DNA of 64,000 bases from Cloacimonetes bacterium UBA5210. Lineage in GTDB: Bacteria > Cloacimonadota > Cloacimonadia > Cloacimonadales > Cloacimonadaceae. This document shows, piece by piece, positions 1-6,066 of the stretch. Position numbers and translations under genes: made by a program. The stretch's first letter is position 1; every line of letters starts with the position of its first letter. The stretch lies in contig DHVK01000022.1 in the NCBI GenBank assembly GCA_002412625.1, positions 1-64,000 of the forward strand. The letters run 5' to 3'. The notes beneath the pieces were generated by a model. The model saw only the letters and a list, made by a program, of their open reading frames with translations. It did not search any database and was not told where the DNA came from.

Positions 1-513
1 CACAATACCGTCCCGCTGGGACTTAAATCATGATAGAAATGTTGCGTTTCATAATGAATCCAATATTATGAGAGCTTGAGATTATCTTCATGTCGTAGTG
101 TAACCAAAATCCACGGACTTTGTCAACAACCTGGGGGTGTAAAACCCGGGTATTTTGCGTATATTTCAGAGGGGTGTGACACAAAATATCTTGACAATTA
201 TTGGAGTGCAAGAATGATTGTGGCTCGACTGCTGATATTATTGGTATTATTTGAGGAGCAGTAGTTGGATCAGCAGGAAGGCTTGGCAAGATTTTTTATT
301 CAATGGCCACATTGACACTGCAGCATGTGTTCTAGGCTACCGAATTATCTGGCCTAGATGGTTGAGAATCAGATGTTCAAAGGTTCAATTTGATGGTGGA
401 GGTCGTGTAACTAGCATGTTTCTCCATGTAGTTATGGAAACCCCACTGATCTTTGGTTCATGAGTAATCACGTTAATATTTATCGACTAATACTATTTGA
501 TAAGGAGCCACTA
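1..513. other. Gene-poor left edge
   Basis: I see no convincing gene here. The short reading frames on both strands have no ribosome-binding site, no recognisable motif and no support from neighbours. A small hairpin (GTCCC/GGGAC) sits at bases 10-22. The base composition is visibly richer in A and T than the rest of the window, in line with the accessory stretch that runs to about 3.85 kb. Confidence 0.5.
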
Positions 514-765
514 ATGAGCAAGACAAATGCAAAACATATTGCTGCTGCCTTCGGAATATCACTATCGCTGTATATAATTCTTTCACTTATGAGAATGTTC
601 TCATTTGGACTGTTTATCATTGTTATTCTCATCATGGAGGGATTATATCTAATTGTATGCTCGTTCAAGGATAAGCATCTTTCTCGCTATAGTAACCCCT
701 TTCACATGTACGGGATTTTGCTAACCGTGATCCTCATTGTCCTAGATGGGAAGCTATTGCATTAA
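514..765 (+). CDS. Small hydrophobic membrane protein, unknown
   Basis: This is an 83-residue protein that I do not recognise. The ATG at 514 is preceded by a strong Shine-Dalgarno (AAGGAG, about 6 bases upstream), which argues for this start over an in-frame ATG at 460. The product is strongly hydrophobic, with about three candidate membrane helices: one starting near residue 8, one near 30-48, and one near the C-terminus. A basic loop (KDKHLSRY) lies between the last two. It stands alone on the plus strand, facing the minus-strand TAC module. No function can be assigned. The good ribosome-binding site and uniform hydrophobicity make it more credible than the other short frames nearby. Confidence 0.5.
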   Translation: MSKTNAKHIAAAFGISLSLYIILSLMRMFSFGLFIIVILIMEGLYLIVCSFKDKHLSRYSNPFHMYGILLTVILIVLDGKLLH

Positions 766-1020
766 ATCACCCTCATCCTACTCATATCCTCAATACTATT
801 CCAGTTTTTAATGGATATATCGTTGTAGATCATACCGTTAAATTCTTCATGCACAACTAACATTATCCGGCACAAAGAAAAGGTAACCGCCGCAGAGGAA
901 GATTACCTCCAGCCCAAAGGAAAGGATTAGTGGCTGTTTTCCACCATGGTCTAACCCATGTGAACATGCTAATTATATTTCGTACACCGTAAACTTTAGA
1001 TTTGTGTGCAAAGAAGCCCC

Positions 1021-1034
1021 GCTTGGGACCAAGC
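1021..1034. other. Short perfect hairpin downstream of the SecB-like gene
   Basis: GCTTGG-GA-CCAAGC forms a perfect 6-bp stem just past the 3' end of the minus-strand chaperone gene. No U-run follows on the minus strand, so it is at best a weak terminator or an RNA 3'-end stabiliser. Confidence 0.3.
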
Positions 1035-1047
1035 CCTTGAGCATACA

Positions 1048-1554
1048 TTATGTTTTTTTTTGACTTTTCCTCTGGGTTTTCATGGGAGTTGGTACTTCTT
1101 CGCGATCTTGTGGTTTATTTGGTGCTGGCTTTTCAGCGTATTTCTTAAACAAGTCCTGCATGTCAATGGCTGGAAGTATATAGGGTTCTACAGGATAATA
1201 TGAAGTTACGTTCTGTAGATAGGCTCTGATGTTATTGTATGTTATGGCTGTAGCAGCATTGCTTATAAGCTTATTGAAAAGATCAGAGCCGACTTCGATT
1301 GATTCGGCAATCCTAAAGTCACAAGATGCCTGCAACTCGATATTTAATCCAGGTCGTTTCATCATATGATGAATGGCTTTGATATCGAATATAATGCGGA
1401 CCAAGTGATCTTCTTCACTATTTTTGAATATGTGATAGTCAATATCCAGATCATCAATATCATTGGTCTGAGTCTCTTTCGGAAACACCAAAGATATCTT
1501 GGTTTCCAGAAGTACAAACATCTCCTGTTGGAGTTCGCTGCGCTTAACATCCAC
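1048..1554 (-). CDS. SecB-like chaperone of a toxin-antitoxin-chaperone (TAC) module
   Basis: The product is a 168-residue protein with SecB-like organisation. Residues 97-139 contain NNIRAYLQNVTSYYP followed by ILPAIDMQDLF, which matches the conserved SecB C-terminal half (R-x-x-hydrophobic, then a P-rich stretch and a PxIDFxxLY-type motif). The tail (140-168) is charged and probably disordered. Translation starts at a GTG at 1554, chosen because AGGAG lies 7 bases upstream; the gene overlaps the antitoxin stop by 11 bases, so translation is probably coupled. In known TAC systems such as Mycobacterium HigB1-HigA1-SecB(TA), a solitary SecB-like chaperone binds a C-terminal extension of the antitoxin and protects it from degradation. 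Context makes this the likely role here. It could also serve general export. Family assignment is from motif reading, not a profile search. Confidence 0.72.
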   Translation of the reverse strand: MDVKRSELQQEMFVLLETKISLVFPKETQTNDIDDLDIDYHIFKNSEEDHLVRIIFDIKAIHHMMKRPGLNIELQASCDFRIAESIEVGSDLFNKLISNAATAITYNNIRAYLQNVTSYYPVEPYILPAIDMQDLFKKYAEKPAPNKPQDREEVPTPMKTQRKSQKKT

Positions 1555-1966
1555 AATCAGCTCCTATTGCACGGGCACAGTAAGGTATGTGGTTATAACC
1601 TGTGGATTGGAATTTATTCATGTAGGTTATTTTCGTGACTTCGGGAGTAACTTTCATACGACTGGCTTGGTCCAGAAATTCCTCAGACTTCTTGTCCTGG
1701 ATCTCCATTCTAAAAACCACATTGAACTCATGGGATATCCCGGCTAACATCGAAATGTTAATCAGCTTATCCCCAGAGAACACTTGGCTAAGATATGAAG
1801 GCGACACCCCTGCCGCCGCCGCAAGTTCTTTCTTGCTAATTCCCTTATTTTCCATCAATTCTTCTAGCTCCATAGTGATAGAAGTACTCAAGGATATTGC
1901 TTTGTACTTCTTCCTGAAGGGCTGGATGGATTGCAATACCTGATCATGTGAGTATTTCGAACTCAT
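1544..1966 (-). CDS. XRE-family antitoxin with C-terminal extension (TAC antitoxin)
   Basis: This 140-residue protein carries a clear helix-turn-helix at about residues 30-83 (ELEELMENKGISKKELAAAA, then GVSPSYLSQVFSGDKLINIS), typical of XRE/HigA antitoxins. The 50-60 residues after it (about 85-140) are an extension rich in Met, Tyr, Phe and Cys that most plain HigA proteins lack. In TAC systems this position holds the chaperone-addiction domain, an aggregation-prone segment bound by the SecB-like partner. The gene overlaps the toxin upstream by 23 bases and the chaperone downstream by 11 bases, so the three form one operon. Likely role: neutralise the toxin and repress the operon through the palindrome at 2412-2427. 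Confidence 0.75.
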   Translation of the reverse strand: MSSKYSHDQVLQSIQPFRKKYKAISLSTSITMELEELMENKGISKKELAAAAGVSPSYLSQVFSGDKLINISMLAGISHEFNVVFRMEIQDKKSEEFLDQASRMKVTPEVTKITYMNKFQSTGYNHIPYCARAIGADCGC

Positions 1967-2399
1967 AGCTACGCGTCCTCTTTATAATATTTTTTTCTTT
2001 CTTTGTTAAACTTTCTGACTTCTTACCCATGTGTATCTCACAGATGATGACGTCCTTTCCTTTTCCATAATCGATTTCTCGACAATACAGGCGATCGTTG
2101 CGCCGTTTGTCCATAAATTTCATTGCTACCACTTTAGGCTGCTTATCCTTTTCCTCAATTCTATAAGCGTCATCACGATATTTGTTGTTGTAAACAATAG
2201 TTGCAATGTTAATCATCTTATCCAACCGATAATTAATGTCGCCAAGAGTGTATTGGGGATTTATGCCCTTACCACCCAGGAAATCTACCAAATCATCATA
2301 AATCTTTATACGGACGAATATACTTACACGATACCGAGGGCACCTGAAGTCCCAAGCATCCTCAAGAAGATCGTCTATACACTTTAGCTTCTCACACAT
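1944..2399 (-). CDS. Putative HigB/RelE-like toxin of a TAC module
   Basis: The product is a 151-residue protein encoded first in the three-gene module. The C-terminal 60 residues (NDRLYCREIDYGKGKDVII, then CEIHMGKKSESLTKKEKN and a YEFEI ending) have the basic, strand-rich character of small mRNA-interferase-like toxins found beside XRE-plus-SecB pairs. I could not place it in a named family with certainty, and the N-terminal half is unfamiliar. I chose the ATG at 2399 over the in-frame GTG at 2411: the ATG has a GGGA-like site upstream, whereas the GTG abuts the operator palindrome. The function as a toxin is inferred mainly from gene order and overlap with the antitoxin. Confidence 0.6.
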   Translation of the reverse strand: MCEKLKCIDDLLEDAWDFRCPRYRVSIFVRIKIYDDLVDFLGGKGINPQYTLGDINYRLDKMINIATIVYNNKYRDDAYRIEEKDKQPKVVAMKFMDKRRNDRLYCREIDYGKGKDVIICEIHMGKKSESLTKKEKNIIKRTRSYEFEILT

Positions 2400-2411
2400 A
2401 CATGATCCCAC

Positions 2412-2427
2412 TTTATCTATAGATAAA
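2412..2427. promoter_or_regulatory. Perfect palindrome, candidate TAC operator
   Basis: TTTATCTATAGATAAA is a perfect 16-bp palindrome ending 12 bases before the toxin ATG. On the minus strand a TTGACG -35-like box lies at 2436-2431 and a TAAAGT -10-like hexamer at 2415-2410, though with a short 15-base spacer. A repressor bound at the palindrome would block this promoter. XRE antitoxins commonly autoregulate at such sites. Confidence 0.55.
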
Positions 2428-2578
2428 TTCCGTCAAGGAAAATCTGCACTTCTTTAAATGTTTGAGATCTTGGTGCTGGAAAATCTGCTCCAGTGCTTCA
2501 CGATAGTTCAGGGTGTTTATCAGCTTTTCTCTCATCTGAATCGGTTTCCTCATCTTCTAAAAAATCTTGTAATCTCAT
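2413..2578 (-). pseudogene. Small frameshifted reading frame upstream of the toxin
   Basis: Two overlapping short minus-strand frames look like one small protein split by a shift. The first starts at 2578 and reads MRLQDFLEDEETDSDERK before running to a stop at 2498. The second, one base over, reads REKLINTLNYREALEQIF and on to FSLTEFIYR, stopping at 2413. They join at a run of four A's (bases 2523-2528), where a single-base change would restore a continuous protein of about 54 residues. It could be a pseudogene, a sequencing error, a +1 frameshift site or chance. The second frame's end contains the operator palindrome. I do not recognise the protein. Confidence 0.3.
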
Positions 2579-2635
2579 TTCTTCTTGTTACCAAATTTCC
2601 CCTAATTGTGGATGATTTCATATCTGTTGAAGAAA

Positions 2636-3349
2636 TCATTGTTCTCTCTTGGATTGATTACTATTCTCCAGTTCGCTATGCATTTGGCTAAACATACTCT
2701 TAAGGACTTGATAATTCTCTTTGCATTTTTCTTCTATCTCATCCCATTTATCTCCTGTAGCTCTCACCCCAAAGACACCTCTGTAGCATGAACAGATTGT
2801 TTGGGCTTTACTTAGAAACTGCTCCACTAGCTCGATGATCTCTTCTGATAAGAATAAACGGTTCAATACATAGAAGTTGTTCGTAACGGCCATGCAACAG
2901 TCAAAATGCCGCGGTAGCGAATCCAGAATATCCTTATCGGTAACTAATCCAGACTCTTTCCGCTCTATCAGATACCTCCGGTCGGGCTTAGTAAAGCGAA
3001 ACGAATCGAGGAAATCTATAAATTCTGGCACGGTCAATTCCCCAAGATCTGGAAAAAACTGCATCGGAGCCCATTCTGATAATTCACTTTGGAGCTTCAT
3101 TACTTCAGCATACATTTGAGGGTATATCTCATACTTTTTGTCAAAGAACTTATTGAATCCGGTGATGCTTTTCCCATATTCAGCAAGCTGTTTTTCTTTC
3201 TCGGTTTCCAAATCGGTTTTGTATTTGATGATTTTTTTGTCGAAAGCATAGCCTATTACTTTGGGTGCCCATAACTTCCATGTGGCAATGAGAAATAAAA
3301 TAATCCCGGATACCCCAAAGTTTAAAAGATACGAATAGAACTGTCTCAT
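2636..3349 (-). CDS. Membrane-anchored coiled-coil protein, unknown
   Basis: This is a 237-residue protein that I do not recognise. An in-frame frame extends upstream to 3427, but the Met at 3349 is preceded by AGAAGG and directly starts the hydrophobic segment, so I prefer it. From that start, residues about 7-27 form one transmembrane helix (NFGVSGIILFLIATWKLW). A charged, probably coiled-coil stretch follows (about 38-65), then a mostly helical soluble domain containing conserved-looking aromatic and acidic residues. Topology would place the C-terminal domain on one side of the inner membrane. It lies between a 105-residue unknown and the TAC module on the same strand, within the AT-rich accessory stretch, which makes a mobile or defence-related origin possible but unproven. 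Confidence 0.55.
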   Translation of the reverse strand: MRQFYSYLLNFGVSGIILFLIATWKLWAPKVIGYAFDKKIIKYKTDLETEKEKQLAEYGKSITGFNKFFDKKYEIYPQMYAEVMKLQSELSEWAPMQFFPDLGELTVPEFIDFLDSFRFTKPDRRYLIERKESGLVTDKDILDSLPRHFDCCMAVTNNFYVLNRLFLSEEIIELVEQFLSKAQTICSCYRGVFGVRATGDKWDEIEEKCKENYQVLKSMFSQMHSELENSNQSKREQ

Positions 3350-3481
3350 AAAACCTTCTTTGTGCCCAGCTCCAGAATACTCACCTTCGTTAAATCCTGT
3401 GCCAAGAGGGCAAAGGATACCAAACACCGTATCCAGATCCGAATCACTCAGCTTTGCCTCATTATATGTCGGTTATAAAGC

Positions 3482-3799
3482 TTATTTACCATCATGTCGG
3501 TAAAAACTTTCCTCTTTGTCTGTATCACAGCCTTCTTTTATGCTTAACAAAACTCTGTCTACAAGTGTATTCCATGGGTGAGAACCTAGTAATGGAATCC
3601 CAAATGATGATAAATGGTCCACTCCCTTACCTCCCGTTAAGTTGGCATCTGAAAGCAATACAGACTTAAATTGCTTTGAGTTAAGCAAAGAGAGCAAGCA
3701 CTCTAGATCACTACACGTGATTATATAAAGCTTGTTGTTTATATAGTAACCGGAGGGCTTTAGTGTAGCGTTCATATCAGCGCTGATTTCTCGTTCCAT
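3482..3799 (-). CDS. Hypothetical protein, 105 residues
   Basis: I do not recognise this protein. The ATG at 3799 has a good ribosome-binding site (GAGGGAGAG directly upstream on the minus strand). The chain has alternating hydrophobic strands and helices (YIITCSDLECLLSLLNSKQF, then SVLLSDANLTGGKGVDHLSS and GIPLLGSHPW), suggestive of a small alpha/beta fold, possibly receiver-like, but no catalytic or phosphorylation motif can be assigned. No signal peptide or membrane segment is visible. It is the first gene of the minus-strand accessory cluster. The upstream region contains TTATCTATA (3826-3834), the same 9-mer found inside the TAC operator. Confidence 0.45.
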   Translation of the reverse strand: MEREISADMNATLKPSGYYINNKLYIITCSDLECLLSLLNSKQFKSVLLSDANLTGGKGVDHLSSFGIPLLGSHPWNTLVDRVLLSIKEGCDTDKEESFYRHDGK

Positions 3800-3965
3800 C
3801 TCTCCCTCACTAGAGTTTGTATGGGTTATCTATACCCACAATTACAATTTTTTCACTGTTTGAAAATGCTGTGATTATTGTCAATTGAATTCTGAAATCT
3901 CGCGGGCTTTTTTTGTTTTCTGGTATTTTTCTACTTTAGCACCCTCTGCCCCGGCTAAAGCCCTC

Positions 3966-4006
3966 TTGAGCAATTCCTGAGCCCGGCTCGGGAACTCTTC
4001 AGGAGA
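3966..4006. repeat. Dispersed intergenic repeat (family C), copy 1
   Basis: This 41-base element with nested inverted repeats (TTCCTGA/TCAGGA flanking GAGCC/GGCTC) recurs at 58903-58943. The shared blocks are TTCCTGAGCC, GGCTC and TCAGGAGA at the same spacing. A 64-residue minus-strand frame across it is probably spurious. Confidence 0.55.
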
Positions 4007-4116
4007 CTGCCCGGCGCCGCGCCAGAGACTGAATATCAGCGCTAAAACGACAGACCGGAACAAGGACATGGACACGCGAGAGCTGAAGCAGATCCTCGCT
4101 TGCTGTCCGTGGCATT

Positions 4117-5199
4117 CTACTCCAAGGTCAGCAGCTTGCGGATCACTTTTCTGGGCATAAATTCCAGGGCTTTACTCCGATAGGCGTAGTCGTTGAAGGT
4201 GCCGATGATATATGATTCCGTGCGCGGATGGTGGAACATAAAAGCTCCCGTAACCCCCACGCAGCCCCAGCTAAAGTAAGCTTCGGGTGCCAGCAGCGGG
4301 ATCTGTTTTATCTGCCAGATGGAATAGCCATAATTGAAGCCGAGGGTGGGAAAGCCCATGCTGATATGATCCTCAATCATGCGATTTAAGGTCTCTTTGC
4401 GGACGATTTGCCCCTCATTGAGCGCTTTCATGAAGATCAGATACTCTGCCAAAGGCGCGATCACACTACCACCGGCATGATCGATGTGATGGATCCCCGG
4501 AATAGAGCGAAAATCCCTTCCCCTGGCAAAGATGCCGGAATCCGGCAACCCGGTCTCCAGTTTGGGCTTGGTATATCCATGCATATAAGCATGATCCATG
4601 TTCAAGGGTTCAAAGATATTGGCGTGCATTATCTCATAGAAGGGTTGCCCACAGATGCTCTCGATGATCATCCCCAGCAGATAGTAGTTTGTATCGGTAT
4701 AAAAATGTCTTCTGCCTGGCTTGGCAACCGGTTTCAGATGAGTCTTGCCCCAAATGACCGCTTCTGCTGTGTTGATCTGGAAACCTGGCTCCCGGAGCAG
4801 CTTTTTCCACAAGTGGTAGAATACATCGTTCAAGCCCGAAGTTTGCATCAACAGCTGCCGGATCGTAATCTCTGAGGAATAATCCTGCCCTTTGTAAACA
4901 TGGAGCTTATTCATCAATTCCGGATCCAGATACCGCGCGATAGGGTCGTTGAAATCCAGCTTGCCCTGCTCATACAAAATACCGATCAGCGTGGCGGTAA
5001 AAAGTTTTCCCACGCTGGCCAGATGATGGCACTGCAAAGGGCTGGCGGGAATCTTGCCCGTGCTACCGGCGGCGATGTTCAGATGGATCTGATGTTTCTC
5101 CGAACTCACCAGAAGATAGGCGTTGCGGATGCGTTTGTCCTTTTGTACTTGCTCCCTGAAAGTGCTTTCGATGCTTGCTTGAACTGTCTGGCTATTCAT
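4117..5199 (-). CDS. Serine hydrolase, class-C beta-lactamase / EstB fold
   Basis: This 360-residue protein belongs to the class-C beta-lactamase-related family, which includes esterases, D-aminopeptidases and low-molecular-weight penicillin-binding proteins. The SxxK nucleophile motif is visible as S62-V-G-K65 (in HLASVGKLF). A Tyr motif, Y167-T-D in YTDTNYYLLG, takes the YxN position with Asp for Asn, a variant seen in the family. An HAGG motif at 241-244 fills the place of the KTG-like third element. No signal peptide is visible, so it probably acts in the cytoplasm. The start has AGGAGAG upstream. The gene is monocistronic and on the opposite strand to its right neighbours. Substrate is unknown; a role in antibiotic resistance should not be assumed. 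Confidence 0.85.
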   Translation of the reverse strand: MNSQTVQASIESTFREQVQKDKRIRNAYLLVSSEKHQIHLNIAAGSTGKIPASPLQCHHLASVGKLFTATLIGILYEQGKLDFNDPIARYLDPELMNKLHVYKGQDYSSEITIRQLLMQTSGLNDVFYHLWKKLLREPGFQINTAEAVIWGKTHLKPVAKPGRRHFYTDTNYYLLGMIIESICGQPFYEIMHANIFEPLNMDHAYMHGYTKPKLETGLPDSGIFARGRDFRSIPGIHHIDHAGGSVIAPLAEYLIFMKALNEGQIVRKETLNRMIEDHISMGFPTLGFNYGYSIWQIKQIPLLAPEAYFSWGCVGVTGAFMFHHPRTESYIIGTFNDYAYRSKALEFMPRKVIRKLLTLE

Positions 5200-5328
5200 C
5201 TTCTCTCCTTTCTTATCATCAGTATTCCGGATTCAAACAAGGGACATTTTCGCGAGAATGCCAGAGCCGTCAAGGAAAAAGGGGGGTCTTAGTTCTAAGT
5301 TCGTAGTTGGTGCTGCGGTTGATTGGTT
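5200..5328. other. Start of the 5.2-5.7 kb intergenic gap
   Basis: No gene is supported across 5200-5706. The gap contains an inverted-repeat element (5329-5481), a family B repeat (5515-5570) and the promoter/operator of the DUF2089 operon (5631-5682). In this first part I see only a G-run and nothing else. Confidence 0.5.
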
Positions 5329-5481
5329 GGAGCTCGTCCGTCCTCGGGCGTTTTTCTGCCAATTATCCCCCAATGTTCATTTTGTTGTAGTATTTGGGGT
5401 GGCGGCATTGGGGCGATGGGGGGCTTTTTTGTGGGCTTGGATGCTGATTGGCAGAAAAACGCCCCGGGAAGGACGTGTTCC
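5329..5481. repeat. Inverted-repeat element (family A), two facing copies
   Basis: Two imperfect 35-base arms face each other: 5329-5363 (minus orientation) and 5447-5481 (plus). Both begin with ATTGGCAGAAAAACGCCC when read in the matching direction and continue with a G/C-rich tail ending near TTCC or CTCC. About 83 bases lie between them. Further copies of the arm occur at 11591-11627 and 58690-58723, and a relic at 11637-11654. The pair could form a long cruciform or RNA hairpin. There is no coding capacity, so it may be a miniature element or a REP-like sequence. Confidence 0.65.
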
Positions 5482-5514
5482 GGCGGTTTTATGCCGAGAT
5501 AGAGGCCTTATTAT

Positions 5515-5570
5515 CCTATGCCCACAGCTTGATAAGGGCTTAAAATCTGCTATATCCCGGCATTGGGCAA
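5515..5570. repeat. Dispersed intergenic repeat (family B), copy 1
   Basis: The block TATGCCCACAGCTTGATAAG, continuing with GGCTTAAAA, closely matches 58769-58799. More diverged versions lie at 46086-46118 and possibly 36017-36050 and 19357-19397 (the last shares GGGCTTAA and the ATCCCGG end). All copies lie in long gaps between genes. Confidence 0.5.
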
Positions 5571-5630
5571 GCCGAGTGCGGAGAGGGAAGCCGCTGCGGT
5601 AGGGCTGATATTAATATTTTTAAAGCTACC

Positions 5631-5682
5631 ATTAAATATCTTTAAGATTTATCTTGACATGCCTAAAGATATTTAATATATT
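5631..5682 (+). promoter_or_regulatory. Promoter embedded in a 14-bp perfect inverted repeat
   Basis: A near-consensus sigma-70 promoter is present: TTGACA at 5654-5659, a 17-base spacer, and TATATT at 5677-5682. It is wrapped in a perfect inverted repeat, ATTAAATATCTTTA at 5631-5644 and TAAAGATATTTAAT at 5664-5677. A protein bound to both arms would cover the -35 and spacer and touch the -10. This probably controls the DUF2089-DUF4097 pair, perhaps by feedback from the DUF2089 protein itself. Confidence 0.75.
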
Positions 5683-5706
5683 GTCCCCATACATCAGGAG
5701 ATACTT

Positions 5707-6066
5707 ATGAACTTAGGAAATTGTCCGGTATGCAAAGGTGAACTAGAGATTCGCCAATATCACTGCCCCAAGTGCGAGATTAGCTTCCAGGGAAGCTTCA
5801 GCCGCAACTGGCTCGAAGGCATCAGTGCTTCCCAAATGGAATTCATCAAGTTGTTTTTGCTGGTTCAAGGAAACCTGAAAGAAGTGCAGAAACGGCTTGG
5901 CATATCCTACCCCACGATCAAAAACAGGCTTGCGCAAATCAACAGCATCATCATCAAAGAATATAGCCCTGCCGATGACTACGCGGACATTCTGGCAGAT
6001 TTGGAAGAAGGCTTCATCGATGTCGATGAAGCTCTGAACATGATCAACAAAAGGAGAGACAAATGA
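5707..6066 (+). CDS. DUF2089-family zinc-ribbon / HTH regulator
   Basis: The product is a 119-residue protein with an N-terminal zinc ribbon (C6-P-V-C9 and C20-P-K-C23) and a sigma-like helix-turn-helix further on (LFLLVQGNLKEVQKRLGISY, then PTIKNRLAQIN). This is the DUF2089 layout. The acidic C-terminus (DILADLEEGFIDVDEALNMI) resembles the SHOCT-like helical motif that also ends its partner protein. CAGGAG precedes the ATG. The stop overlaps the next start by 4 bases (ATGA), so the two are translationally coupled. DUF2089 proteins are often encoded next to DUF4097 proteins and are thought to be regulators. The perfect inverted repeat over the promoter suggests autoregulation (inference). Confidence 0.82.
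   Translation: MNLGNCPVCKGELEIRQYHCPKCEISFQGSFSRNWLEGISASQMEFIKLFLLVQGNLKEVQKRLGISYPTIKNRLAQINSIIIKEYSPADDYADILADLEEGFIDVDEALNMINKRRDK

Noticed and set aside
3881..4075. 64-residue minus-strand frame with a hydrophobic start
   Set aside because: It spans a dispersed repeat (3966-4006) and lacks a ribosome-binding site, so it is more likely a chance frame.
4117..5199. Beta-lactamase resistance gene
   Set aside because: The fold is right, but there is no signal peptide and the family is functionally broad, so hydrolysis of beta-lactams is not supported.
5258..5602. Plus-strand frames in the 5.2-5.7 kb gap
   Set aside because: They run through inverted repeats and G-runs with atypical composition and no homology that I can recognise.
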